Source of the DNA: Rhynchopus sp. YZ270_cl-10
Lineage: Eukaryota; Euglenozoa; Diplonemea; Diplonemida; Diplonemidae
Direction: 5' to 3'
NCBI GenBank assembly: GCA_964035575.1
Contig: OZ037911.1
Span: forward strand, 62,001-126,000
DNA length: 64,000 nucleotides
The position numbers and the translations under genes were made by a program. The first letter of the stretch is position 1, and the number at the start of each line of letters is the position of its first letter. The notes beneath the pieces were generated by a model, which was given only the letters and a program-made list of their open reading frames with translations, made no database searches and was not told the DNA's origin. This document shows positions 23,481 through 34,564 of this stretch, piece after piece.

Positions 23481-25346
23481 CAAAAGTGAGGTTCAGCCTC
23501 AGTTCTACTATGGTGTATAAATCTCTGACTATACACTACTATCAGATAGTAGCCACGGGTTTTCTTCACAGGATCCTGAAAAGAGAGCAAATAGAAGGAG
23601 CACGCTTTGCAGTAGGAGGTGGCAGAGTCCTGGTGTGGAGCAGAGCAAAAAAGAAAAGATAAAACTATATAAGATGAAAGCTTCTCGTTGCGCAGTAGTA
23701 AAAAAAAATGCATACGTATTTTCATCGTGCCCTGCTTCTGCTGACGCACCGCATCCCATATCTGCCTGGCTGCACTCACTCCCAACTCACACTGCCTGCC
23801 TTACCCCCCAAGAACGTTCACGCCCACTCCACCTCACTGTGAGACGTCAAGCACCAAGGTAGCTGTCGCCGGGGGGATTGCTGTGTGGTAGCCCCTCTCT
23901 ATTGTTCGTCAGAAGACGACAAAAAATATATACTGGGGGAAGGGGGGTGCGAGTGTATTCTGCTGGGGAGTGTGGGTGTGTTTGATTTTTATTTTAACCA
24001 CAGTTGTTTGATGCGTTGACACGCTTCCACGCACACTATCTCTCACCTGTTGGGTCTGTGGTGTTCCGAAGCTGGTGAGGGTGGGGTGAACGACATTACA
24101 CTTTCCGCTCACAAAGTAGTGCGTAATTTAAAAAAAAAAGGGTAGGGAGGGGAGAGTACATTGAGTGCACGGGGCTTTTGAACGAAACCCCTGGGATAAA
24201 TGTTGGGAAAGAGAACGAAAAAAAGAATGTAAATGCAAAAAAAAGGGATTAGTTTATTGATGCAGGCACCTCCGACTGACCCACATCCGGACGAAAGCAA
24301 CAATACCCGGAGAACATAAAAGGTGTAAAAATAAAGAACGGAGTCCGGGGGGGGGGGGGGTAACTAGAAAGCTGAAGCTTGACGACACCTTACTGTTTTG
24401 TTTGTTTTTTTGTTGTTGTTTTCTTTTTGGGTTAAAAATAGGGGGGGTGTAGCTGATGTGGAACGGACGGAAACCCCTCCCTTTATTGGGTGGGGTTTCT
24501 TTTCACCTTGATCACAGTCGTTATCGCAAAACAACACAACCTCGTTAGTGGCTTCTAAAATACGGAGCTCGGTACGAGAGAGACAATAACCAAAAAAAAG
24601 GAACAAAAAAAAAAGGAAACAAAAAAAAAGGTGGGAAAGATGGGACAAAAATAAGATTGGTGTTGCTGAAGGGGGTGATTCGCACTTCTTGCGCACTTAT
24701 GTGTACTAGGAAGCATGCCACCAGTGTTAAATTTTGACAAGGCAAAACCGACCAAAAAAAAAAAGCTGATTTTCGAGGGCTGATTCCGCACTTTTGCGCC
24801 CTCCCCATTCAGCCACACGAAAGATGAGCCCAAACCCTGCACTGAGTCACCCTTAAAAAAAAAAGGTTGACTTAAAATACAACAGCCCGCTCATGACAGT
24901 CATGATAGTGTACCTTGGTACAATGACAGCGAGCTCGGTTGTAGAGTTTACTCGAAACATAACAAGGATTATGTCCTTTGGGGTTACTACTATGGTTTCC
25001 CTAGGATATTATCCCATTTTTATGAAGTTTTTAACATGCCACTCACAATTTACCGCACAACATAAAAAAATCGTAGGTAACAGCCACTTCTGCGTAATGT
25101 GCAATGTGTGTCACTCCTCTAAAAAACAATGAGTTTAAAAAAAAAAAAAAATTAAAAAACGAGAAGTTGGAAGTGCACAAAACGCCTCTTATTTTTACAA
25201 ATTTATTGGATCAGTGTATAAACAGTCTTCACCTTTTTTATGTGACAAAAAAATCCCACCAAAAGATAGGTACTCTCAAATTGTAGGAGCAACACATTTT
25301 TTCGCTTTTTCTTTTTTTACCCAACAAATATGCCTACTCAATAACA
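23481..25346. other. Intergenic
   Basis: No gene supported. Contains the dispersed repeat copy at 23999-24125, a copy of the GTTGACTTAAAAT hairpin family (24867-24912), a G-run at about 24347-24360 and A-runs. The 3' end of the U-box gene lies at the right edge. Confidence 0.5.
23999..24125. repeat. Dispersed repeat, copy 2 (partner 16840-16960)
   Basis: Collinear with copy 1. Here it ends at CACAAAGTAGTGCG and is followed by a second shared block at 24245-24302 (partner 18340-18410). Confidence 0.55.
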
Positions 25347-26246
25347 TCATAGCAGAACGGAGGCTCGGGTACTGGTTACTAGCGTCGACTCGGTGCGTAC
25401 TATGGATGCCTTGGAGAGGAGACTGCCCCTCGACAGCCCAAAGGTTGTGAAGTCGTCACCCAGCTCTGAGTCCGACCCGGAGTCGCTGTCGCTCTCTACG
25501 TACGTTATCGGGTGGTCCCCTTCTCCGCAGACCCCACACTCCACGTACATCTCAATCTCTGCACGCAGGCGGTCATTCGCCTCCACATCTTCCATCACCA
25601 TCCTCTTTCTGCTGATAGGACATTCCGGCCTCCCGGTGCGCAAATGATACTCCAGGTAAGCACGGTCAAAAGAATGATGCCCATCCACACAACGCACCGG
25701 ATCTGACATCAGAGCCAACGATATCGGGCATATCATATGCGCTGGAGGACTGCATGGACGACTTTCTGCCAGAACAATACTGTTAAATGCGGCTCTCCGG
25801 CGTGGAGGATGCGAGGCAATCGCAGTACCTCTGCCCTGATATGAACCGATGGAAACAGATGACCCCAACCCCTGCTGTGCTGGCAAAAAGGGGTGCATCT
25901 CGATCCGAAACTCTGGTGGTAACAAAGGGGAAATATTAACCCCGCGGTCCAACCCCACGGGTGCGTCTCTCTCTCGTGGTGTGCCACAACAACATCCGAT
26001 ATTCCGTCTGCGGCCTAATACATAGTTCATTAAACACAATGAAGCTGCCATAGTGACCGCCAAACACACCCCCACCATCACCGATCGAACGTCCCCTGGT
26101 ATTGTATCCGCTTCGGGAAGAGGAGAATCCTCTGGTGGTGTATCAAAATCGGACACATTGCGGGTCGTATTACCCTCCTGGTAAGGCGACGACGTTGCGC
26201 CAACTATACCACACACAAAAGCCAGCATAAACCATGCTGCGCACAT
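25347..26246 (-). CDS. Membrane-anchored U-box E3 ubiquitin ligase
   Basis: 299 aa, single exon. Residues 1-18 look like a signal peptide (MLAFVCGIVGA). A short Thr/Asn/Pro-rich stretch (possible N-glycosylation sites NTT, NVS) precedes one hydrophobic segment at about 55-77 ending YVLGRRR, then a CCC motif. Residues 171-236 form a U-box: MICPISLALMSDPVRCVDGH, then SFDRAYLEYHL, ECPISRKRM and NDRLRAEIEMY. U-box domains recruit E2-ubiquitin. The likely topology puts the U-box in the cytosol and about 35 residues outside or in the lumen. The acidic Ser/Asp tail (about 250-268) resembles casein-kinase sites. No substrate-binding repeats are seen. Confidence 0.75.
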   Translation of the reverse strand: MCAAWFMLAFVCGIVGATSSPYQEGNTTRNVSDFDTPPEDSPLPEADTIPGDVRSVMVGVCLAVTMAASLCLMNYVLGRRRNIGCCCGTPRERDAPVGLDRGVNISPLLPPEFRIEMHPFLPAQQGLGSSVSIGSYQGRGTAIASHPPRRRAAFNSIVLAESRPCSPPAHMICPISLALMSDPVRCVDGHHSFDRAYLEYHLRTGRPECPISRKRMVMEDVEANDRLRAEIEMYVECGVCGEGDHPITYVESDSDSGSDSELGDDFTTFGLSRGSLLSKASIVRTESTLVTSTRASVLL

Positions 26247-27640
26247 TCGACACCCAAAAAGAGCAGGTACCCCTCCCGATAGGGGGGGCCCTTAAGGGGG
26301 GGGTTATATTGTAGGGGGAAGGGGAGTGGGTGTGTGTGCTGTGTGGGGGTGGGGGGTTGGATAGATAAAAAATTAACCAATTTCTTTAACATAAAGGGTG
26401 TCCAAGGGTGCTATGGGGATGAGGGTTTGCCAAGTCTGACTGTATTCAGTCCATTCAGTGGAACAAAGTCTCTGATAGAAGTGCCTGTGGGTTGTGTGCT
26501 GTCTGTGTCCCCCCCCCTAAGCGGCCAGGGGTAGGGGAGGTGTTTACATAATAATGTGTCACCCCGCTCACCAAAAGCACCAACGGTAACGGAACCCTGA
26601 TGAGGAAAGTTCAAGTGGTGGTGTTGGGGAGCAAGATAGTGACTATGTGTGCTTGCAGAAGTAAGTTGTGTGTGGCAGCTAATTGGGAAATTCCCGTTTT
26701 TATCACAGTACCAGCTATACCGTATGATAGTCATTTGCACTGACCTGAAGGTTGGTGGATGCATATCTAGGTCTTTGTGCCAACGTTACACACAGCAAAG
26801 ACCCCTGACTACGCCCAATGCACCCTTGTTGTGATGAGTTGTTTTGGTTGTTGTATAAATGATAAAAGGAAACAAATATTTTTTTTTTTTTTTTTTGAAA
26901 CTGGAAAAGAGAGAAAACTTGTAAGATGAATGCGTCTCTCTTTGCAACGAAGACATCTAAAAGAACGAAAGAAAGAGGAAGGAAACAGGAATCCATGGAT
27001 AAGAACAGTTGGGTTCTCACCTGGAGATGTCAATTTTAACACACATCATTTTATTTTTATGTCGCCGAAAATAGTTTTTCAAAAAAGGAGAAAATTATTT
27101 TTCGCCGCCTTTGCCAAATTTGGTCAAGGGTGTTGTGTATGTTCAGTGTTTTGTTTTTTTCTTGATAATTAATCTGAAAACGGCCCAGCCACCAAACAGC
27201 TGGGCGGAAGATCACACGGTTAAATCACTTCAAAATTATTTTTTTTTTTCAAAAGAAAAATCAAAAAAGCATGGTATCGTAGTGGAGAATGTTCTTCACT
27301 TTGTAACACTGATAATTCTAATCGGAAAAGAGAAGGCGCTCTCAGTCACCTTCTTGTAAGAGGAGGGGGAAAAGGAAAACAGGTTTTTTTTTTTAAAAAC
27401 GAAACCAAAGTTTCTGCTTTGGTCATCAAAGCGAAAAAAGGCCTCCTGGAAGATGAACCTACTACCTACGGAACACATTCATCTTTTGCAAGTTTTCCTC
27501 AAAAAAAAAAAGTGAAAATTGATGACGTGACAAGACACCTCAAGGCAGATGCAGGCAGGTGCATACTTATCGCTAAATATGCCGTTTTCCCCGAAAAATT
27601 TTAGAATTCCACGCCCAATTTCTTTCTTTTTGGCAAAAAA
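26247..27640. other. Intergenic
   Basis: No gene supported. The U-box 5' leader is G/C-rich in patches. Loose hairpins of the AAGATGA family lie near 26918 and 27448. A minus-strand frame at 26411-26764 is open for 117 codons but has no recognisable features. Confidence 0.45.
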
Positions 27641-27644
27641 AAAT

Positions 27645-27910
27645 TTACCTTTTTTTACAGCCAAACTATGTCATGGAAAGGATGTAATGCAAGCTTGCGC
27701 CGCAGGCGCATGGTACGCTACTTTTTTCTTTGCCCTTATCCTTCTTTCTCACTCCTCATTGCTTCCCAAAGGTTCTGGCGAAGCCACGGTACGCAACATT
27801 TCTTTAAAATGTTGACATAAAATGGCACTTTTGTTGGTAACTATCGTCCAGTTCCGTAAATTTTACTTCCATATTTTGCTAAAACGAAAGTTTCTAGCGA
27901 AGCCACGGTA
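27645..27910 (-). repeat. GCGTACCGTG repeat module, reverse copy
   Basis: The complement of the module in 17755-18030 and 48000-48170. It includes TGCGCC-GCA-GGCGCA (27696-27710), TGGC-GAA-GCCA (27776-27786) and a second degenerate GAA hairpin at 27897-27903, spaced by similar AT-rich sequence. Confidence 0.65.
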
Positions 27911-28043
27911 CGCAACATTTCTAAAAATTGCGCTTAAAATTGCCTACGATGTCGCGGGAAGGGTGGGTTGAAAGCTCGCGCCGCAGTGCATCTTCCTTTT
28001 CCGGTAAAATAGAAGAAAATTGTCTTCTAAAATAGAATTCTGT

Positions 28044-28092
28044 GGGGGTAGGTGAGAGGTGGGCGGAGCCCCCACTCCTCACCTAACCCCAC
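28044..28092. repeat. Long hairpin with GGA triloop
   Basis: GGGGTAGGTGAG (28044-28055) pairs with CTCACCTAACCCC with one bulge. The inner stem GTGGGC closes on GGA at 28065-28067. Confidence 0.65.
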
Positions 28093-28315
28093 CCCAGCCT
28101 CAATCCAAAACCCAAATTACCACGTATGGACACGTACGGATTCCACCTTTTCAAAACAATTCACGTATGAATTTCCATACGTTCCACACGTGGAGCGTAA
28201 TCCCTGTCACCAGAGTCACTCAACGAACCCTTTTTTGCGGAGCAAAAAATGAAAAAATGGCGCCGCAGGCAAAAAAATTTAAGATACAGGATGCAACCCA
28301 GTTCCCCAGGTGCAT

Positions 28316-30325
28316 ATCCTGGAAGGAAATTTATTTCCCGAGGGGAAATTTATTTCCTGAGGCAAATTTAGTGCCTGAGGCAAATTTATTTCCTGGGGAA
28401 ATTTATTTCCTCGGGCAAATTTATTTCCCGAGGGGAAATTTATTTCCTGAGGCAAATTTATTTCCTGGGGCAAATTTATTTCCCGAGGGGAAATTTATTT
28501 CCTGAGGCAAATTTATTTCCTGGGGAAATTTATTTCCCGAGGCAAATTTATTTCCTGAGGCAAATTTATTTCCTGGGGCAAATTTATTTCCCGAGGGGAA
28601 ATTTATTTCCTGAGGCAAAATTATTTCCTGGGGAAATTTATTTCCTCGGGCAAATTTATTTCCCGAGGGGAAATTTATTTCCTGAGGCAAATTTATTTCC
28701 TGGGGCAAATTTATTTCCCGAGGGGAAATTTATTTCCTGAGGCAAATTTATTTCCTGGGGAAATTTATTTCCCGAGGCAAATTTATTTCCTGAGGCAAAT
28801 TTAGTGCCTGAGGCAAATTTATTTCCTGGGGGAAATTTATTTCCTGAGGAAATTTATTTCCTGGGGCAAATTTATTTCCTGTGGCAAATTTATTTCCCGA
28901 GGGGAAATTTATTTCCTGAGGCAAATTTATTTCCTGAGGCAAATTTAGTGCCTGAGGCAAATTTATTTCCTGGGGCAAATTTATTTCCCGAGGGGAAATT
29001 TATTTCCTGAGGCAAATTTATTTCCTGGGGAAATTTATTTCCCGAGGCAAATTTATTTCCTGAGGCAAATTTAGTGCCTGAGGCAAATTTATTTCCTGGG
29101 GGAAATTTATTTCCTGAGGAAATTTATTTCCTGGGGCAAATTTATTTCCTGTGGCAAATTTATTTCCCGAGGGGAAATTTATTTCCTGAGGCAAATTTAT
29201 TTCCTGGGGAAATTTATTTCCTGAGGCAAATTTAGTGCCTGAGGCAAATTTATTTCCTGGGGGAAATTTATTTCCTGGGGAAATTTATTTCCTCGGGCAA
29301 ATTTATTTCCCGAGGGGAAATTTATTTCCTGAGGCAAATTTATTTCCTGGGGAAATTTATTTCCTGAGGCAAATTTAGTGCCTGAGGCAAATTTATTTCC
29401 TGGGGGAAATTTATTTCCTGGGGAAATTTATTTCCTCGGGCAAATTTATTTCCCGAGGGGAAATTTATTTCCTGAGGCAAATTTATTTCCTGGGGAAATT
29501 TATTTCCTGAGGCAAATTTATTTCCTGGGGGAAATTTATTTCCTGTGGCAAATTTATTTCCCGAGGGGAAATTTATTTCCTGAGGGAAATTTATTTCCTG
29601 AGGCAAATTTATTTCCTGGGGCAAATTTATTGCCCGAGGCAAATTTATTTCCTGGGGGAAATTTATTTCCTGAGGAAATTTATTTCCTGGGGCAAATTTA
29701 TTTCCTGAGGGAAATTTATTTCCTGAGGCAAATTTATTTCCTGGGGCAAATTTATTGCCCGAGGCAAATTTATTTCCTGGGGGAAATTTATTTCCTGAGG
29801 AAATTTATTTCCTGGGGCAAATTTATTTCCTGAGGGAAATTTATTGCCTGGGGGAAATTTATTTCCTGTGGCAAATTTATTTCCCGAGGGGAAATTTATT
29901 TCCTGAGGCAAATTTATTTCCTGGGGCAAATTTATTGCCCGAGGCAAATTTATTTCCTGGGGCAAATTTATTTCCCGAGGGGAAATTTATTTCCTGAGGC
30001 AAATTTATTTCCTGGGGCAAATTTATTTCCTGGGGGAAATTTATTTCCTGAGGCAAATTTATTTCCTGAGGCAAATTTATTTCCTGGGGCAAATTTATTG
30101 CCCGAGGCAAATTTATTTCCTGGGGCAAATTTATTTCCCGAGGGGAAATTTATTTCCTGAGGCAAATTTATTTCCTGGGGCAAATTTATTTCCTGGGGGA
30201 AATTTATTTCCTGGGGGAAATTTATTTCCTGAGGCAAATTTATTTCCTGAGGCAAATTTATTTCCTGGGGGAAATTTATTTCCTGAGGCAAATTTAGTGC
30301 CTGAGGGAAATTTATTTCCTGGGGT
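28316..30325. repeat. 2-kb minisatellite, 17-19-bp units
   Basis: About 110 units built on AAATTTATTTCC plus a variable joint: TGAGGC, TGGGG, TGGGGG, TGGGGC, CGAGGGG, TCGGGC or TGTGGC. A minority carry TTTAGTGCC instead of TTTATTTCC. Variants recur in blocks, so the array grew by copying multi-unit segments. Peptide-like frames (LFPEAN repeats) are by-products of the unit. Confidence 0.95.
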
Positions 30326-30337
30326 GGTGTGATTTTT

Positions 30338-30382
30338 CTAAAAAAAAGGTGTAAAAAAGGTCCTTCTAAGGTCCTTCTAAGG
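30338..30382. repeat. Direct repeat, copy 1 (partner 31176-31218)
   Basis: AAAAAAAAGGTGTAAAAAAG then GTCCTTCTAAG twice. The same block returns at 31176-31218, bracketing the heptamer array and a repeat module. Confidence 0.8.
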
Positions 30383-30477
30383 TATGGTGGTTTTCCTTAG
30401 GGCATTTCCTTAAGGAAAACGTGACTTTTTCCCGAGCTTTCTCTGTGGTGGAGTGGACTTGTTTTCGATCAAAAAAC

Positions 30478-30697
30478 TGTGTACCCAGTACCCAGTACCC
30501 AGTACCCAGTACCCAGTACCCAGTACCCAGTACCCAGTACCCAGTACCCAGTACCCAGTACCCAGTACCCAGTACCCAGTACCCAGTACCCAGTACCCAG
30601 TACCCAGTACCCAGTACCCAGTACCCAGTACCCAGTACCCAGTACCCAGTACCCAGTACCCAGTACCCAGTACCCAGTACCCAGTACCCAGTACCAA
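30478..30697. repeat. Heptamer satellite (GTACCCA)n
   Basis: About 31 uniform copies. On the minus strand the unit is TACTGGG, one base from the TACTGTG unit at 22936-23215. Confidence 0.95.
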
Positions 30698-30719
30698 AGG
30701 GCCGATGGAGGGTTCCGAG

Positions 30720-30860
30720 ACGGCGATAGCCTGCGACACTATGTCATGGGAAGGTGGGATACTAGCTTGCGCCGCAGGCGCACGGTACGCTACTTTTATT
30801 GTTTCGGCGTATCCTTTTTTCTCACTCTTCGTTGGGTTCCACGAGCTCCGCCCGTCAAAT
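30720..30860 (-). repeat. GCGTACCGTG repeat module, reverse copy
   Basis: Contains TGCGCC-GCA-GGCGCA (30768-30782) and CATGACATAG-type flanks as in the other copies. Confidence 0.6.
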
Positions 30861-31952
30861 GATGGGGTGTAAAATTCGCATCTACGCAAACTGCCCCACG
30901 TTCCTTTTGTACTTTTCCTTCAGAAGTCAAGTACTGACCATATTTTGCACACAGAACCTGAAAATGGCCTGTAAAAACTGACACATGCATTTTAGGTCAA
31001 AAATACTCATTTCTGAGCGCAAAGTGACCCCATCACAGCACGTACAGGCTCCGGTGCACCGAAATCAAAAAAATTTTTTTTTGATTTTTTGTGGGGAAAA
31101 ATTTCTGGGGAAATTTTCTGGCCACAAAAAACCACCAAAAAGATGCACACAAAATAATTTTAGCACCCCCCAAAAAAAAAGGTGTAAAAAAGGTCCTTCT
31201 AAGGTCCTTCTAAGGTATACCACTACCCTTGTATAGGTCACACCATGGGGGAAAATTATTTTCCTGGGGGGAAAATTTTTTCCCTGGGTAAAAATTTTTT
31301 TCCTGGGTAAAAAAAATTTCTTTCCGGCCGATTTTTTTCTTTCTTTTGGGAAACAAAATCGCCACGTACCACGGCTAGTTAGCTACAAGTATGGGCAGGT
31401 GCAGGGCGTTCGCTATCGCCATCGTTTTTTCCTGATCGTGGCGAAATGCCAAAAAACCCGAAATTTTTGGTTTTTTACTAGTGCTTAAAATAGGTCAAAA
31501 AAAATTTCCCGCCGGAGAGAAGCTAGTTCGTGGGGGTGAATCCCTGGTACTGAGTGGTCAAAAAAATTTTGCGATTTGCGCGTGATCCCTTCCCCAGCAC
31601 AAGTGCTATTACAGCTGAACTTTCCTGATACTAAAACCAGCAAAACGATGGAGAATTTCATCAATCCCCCCTCACTGAGGGTCTCTTTGTGCTGTTTAAT
31701 CAAACAGATGTACAAGAGAGAGGCATCTGTCATATGAGACTTCATCCTTATTTTGACTATTTTCAATAAACTAAAACGTCTCTCTGCCGTTGAAGGTAGA
31801 GTTGACACGAGTAGTGACACCTTCTATACCAGGGGGTACTGGACACCTTCAGCAGACTGCAGGATTGAGGAGCGAGCAGGAGTGCTGGGGAAACTTCCTT
31901 TCACGGCAGGCGGGTTTGCGGATGATTTTGAGTACAGTGGACACCCCCTCTG
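30861..31952. other. Intergenic with degenerate minisatellite seed
   Basis: No gene supported. At 31245-31325 four degenerate units of the type TTTTCCTGGG-GAAAATTT resemble the 28-30 kb minisatellite. A plus-strand frame at 31753-32100 reads plausibly in part (TRGYWTPSADCRIEE) but has no family and runs into a T-tract. Confidence 0.45.
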
Positions 31953-31975
31953 CGACCCCCCCTCCGGGGGGGTCG
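31953..31975. repeat. Perfect 10-bp hairpin with TCC/GGA triloop
   Basis: CGACCCCCCC-TCC-GGGGGGGTCG. Confidence 0.8.
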
Positions 31976-32058
31976 ACAGGGTGGTGGGGAGAAATCTCTC
32001 TCTCTCTTTTTTTTTTTTTTTTTTTTTCCCCTTTTTTTTATTTATTTATTTATTTATA

Positions 32059-32174
32059 CAGGGTTTCGCCCCGGTGGGGCGAAGCCCTGGGGCGAAATAA
32101 AATGTCATTTTTTCAGGAAAAGATTTTTTTAACGAAAAAAAATATTTTTCGCCCCGGGGCGAACGCCCTGGGCA
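32059..32174. repeat. Inverted-repeat block with CAGGG ends
   Basis: Left CAGGGTTTCGCCCCGG and right CCGGGGCGAACGCCCTG are near-complementary. The left end alone also folds (arms TTCGCCCC and GGGGCGAA around GGT). CAGGG ends are shared with 17623-18274 and 47762-48581, but no flanking duplication is seen. Confidence 0.5.
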
Positions 32175-33790
32175 GGTGTCAAAAATAAAATAAAATAAAA
32201 GAGTGCTAGAACGCATCCCAGTCAAAAAAAAAAGGTGAAGCTGGGACGCAGACAATCTGGCATTGTAAAAAAAAGTTGACTTGAAATACAACAGCCCGAT
32301 CGTGACATGTGTACATCAACAAAAAAATACAGAGTGGCGAAAGCCCTTGCAAGCAAGCCCCCCCACGAACTGAACATAACATTTTTTTTTTTTTTCAAAG
32401 AGTTGAGAGAACATAGAATACGGAACAAAAAGGGGAGGGGGGGTAGGTTGAGGTTAGCTTTCGAGGTGGTGTGATGTTGCGACCTGTCATTTTTTGAGAG
32501 AGAAAAAAAATTGGATATTTCTTTTGTCTACGTTCCATTTTCTTTTTTATTGTGCTGTATCGACTATCACCCGGGGGGGAGAGAGGGGTGGGAGACGTTG
32601 TCAGACAAACCTCATTCTCCAGTCATCCTCAAACTCTCTAAAAAGCCTCTCTTGTACATCAAAAAAAAAGGTGAAGAAACGGTGAAAGATATGAATATGC
32701 TTCACAGTGCATACACATCTTACGGAAGTGAACAATCAAGATGGTTTCTTTAGGGCTCAAGAAAAAAAAAAAAAAAGTGAAACACAATGAAAAGAAAAGT
32801 GTATAAGATGACCCTAAGCCTCTCGTGCTTAGTCACCTTTTAAAATAGAAACTTAACACTCATCACACGATAAAACCCATGGGAGAGGTTGTGGTGAAAC
32901 GCACGACACCTCGACCTGTTTGGTGAGGAGTGGCTCTGCAGCGCGGTTCGTCCCTAGAACCGCGAGTGTGTTCAAAATGCTCTGTTTCTATTTCCTCCTT
33001 CATTTCATGAGGTGACAAAAAAAAAAAATAAGAGAAGTTGTAAGTGCATGCGCCTCACCGTACATCAGCGGAAGCACTTTAGCGTTTTAACACAAAAATG
33101 TGTTGTTCTTGAAATCCACATAAACCCACTTATCGTGTCAACAAAAAAGAAAAAAACTGGAGCTACAAAACACGCGCAACACACACATGGATGCTTATTT
33201 GAGTGTTCCTTGCAGGCAACACTGTATTTTTTTTTGAAAAATGTATTGTTCACACGGTTAGTTGAGACTATTTTTGTATGTTTGTATTATGCCGACCATC
33301 TCCCAAAGGGGTTGTATTGTGTACTCAGCTGCAACCCTCTGGAGTCTAGATGGTAGGGCGTTAGACTATGGCCAAATGGCGACGTTTGTACGTCAGTCCA
33401 CTGGAGTTGGGAAGTAAAACAATACAATTTGAATTTGAAACAATGCCGTCGCAGAGAGAGAGAGATAGTTGCTTTGTTTTGTAGATGATGTCGTCACCCC
33501 AAATGCTTGTATTGCAGGTTTTTCTTAAAGAGAGAAACTCTTGTTAAAGCCTGCTGTTTTCGCTCAATATGCTCTGACCCCCGGGGTGGGGTTCAGAAAC
33601 ATTTGCATGGGGGAATCGTATCGACAAAATCACACTAAAAAAAAAAAATGGGGAGGAGAGGGGGGGGCTGGCTCTCAGGGGGTAAAAATGATCGTCCTAT
33701 AAAAATAACAACAGGCTTGTACAGATGAAAAAGGGCTAGTTTTACAGACGGCGGCTTTTTGTTTTTTTTTTTTGAAAAAAAAAAATTTAG
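32175..33790. other. Intergenic
   Basis: No gene supported. Hairpin-family copies at 32271-32315, 32682-32716, 32804-32839 and 33043-33077. Confidence 0.5.
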
Positions 33791-33883
33791 TACCGTGTGT
33801 ATTCTAACATTGTGACAATTACAAAAAAAAAATCGTTGGGGCCAATGTTAGCGAGATGTCCCAACTTATTTACTCACACGGTA
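33791..33883. mobile_element. 93-bp palindromic MITE-like element
   Basis: Outer TACCGTGTG/CACACGGTA and inner CTAACATTG/CAATGTTAG both pair perfectly. Confidence 0.55.
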
Positions 33884-34564
33884 TTTAAGTCAGGGCTGTC
33901 GCCAATCACCCTTTTGGACAAAAAACGGGGGTGATTTGGGGTCCCGAGCTTTTCCCTCCGTAAAAGCGGTCGCTGTGCGCGTTTCTCACCTCTGCACAAA
34001 GTTGTGAAAGGCGGGTGGGGAGGGTAAACCTGCAACAATTGACTCGAACATGTTGACACGGTTTGGAAAAAAAAAAGAGAAGTTGAAGAAATGTTTATTC
34101 GGTTCGGATGACTTGGCTGAGGTCAGGTGTGCTTTGCTAGTCTTGTTCCGCTCTAAGGGGTATTGATGAAACCATCTTGATTTTAAAAAAATGGTTGGTT
34201 CTCTCTGTATTGCTTTGGCTTTGGTTTTATGTTAATTTTTGGTTTGAACGCTCTAAGGGGGGTGGTCAGGAATTGTTGTCCTGATTGCTTATGAGAATAC
34301 TTTTTGAAAAAAAGAAAAAGAAGAAAAAAACTTGGCAATTTGCGAAAAACAGCAGAGCTTCAACCAAACCCCACTTTCTTGTTTGAAATTTGATTTTTCT
34401 TTGCGAGGACTATTCGGAAAACCTCGCATTTATTTTGTATTGAACACACAATCGCACACATACCCTTCACTCCCCCACCCCCCACTCCCCCAAAGGTGTA
34501 ATATAGCTACTGACTGAGAAACACCCATTTACCCCCTCCCCACCCAACCCCCCCCTCTCCTCCC
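33884..34564. other. Intergenic, 3' side of leishmanolysin 1
   Basis: No gene seen. A C-rich stretch (about 34470-34560) on the plus strand lies just after the stop codon. Confidence 0.5.

Noticed and set aside
22428..23483. Long open frames of 200-300 codons on both strands
   Set aside because: They are produced by the TACTG and TACTGTG arrays, which lack stops in every frame. The peptides are simple repeats.
26411..26764. 117-codon minus-strand frame upstream of the U-box gene
   Set aside because: His/Ser/Thr-rich, no domain, no acceptor or conserved context; kept as intergenic.
28279..30291. Repeated LFPEAN/GNKFA-type peptides
   Set aside because: Translation of a 17-19-bp minisatellite whose unit length changes the frame constantly; not a protein gene.
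28316..30325. CRISPR array
   Set aside because: Units are contiguous without unique spacers, and the genome is eukaryotic.
22605..30697. Telomeric repeats
   Set aside because: Heptamers TACTGTG/TACTGGG are not TTAGGG-like, and both arrays are internal.
30410..30889. Open frames rich in PSTQYPV or VLGTGYW
   Set aside because: Artefact of the GTACCCA heptamer array.
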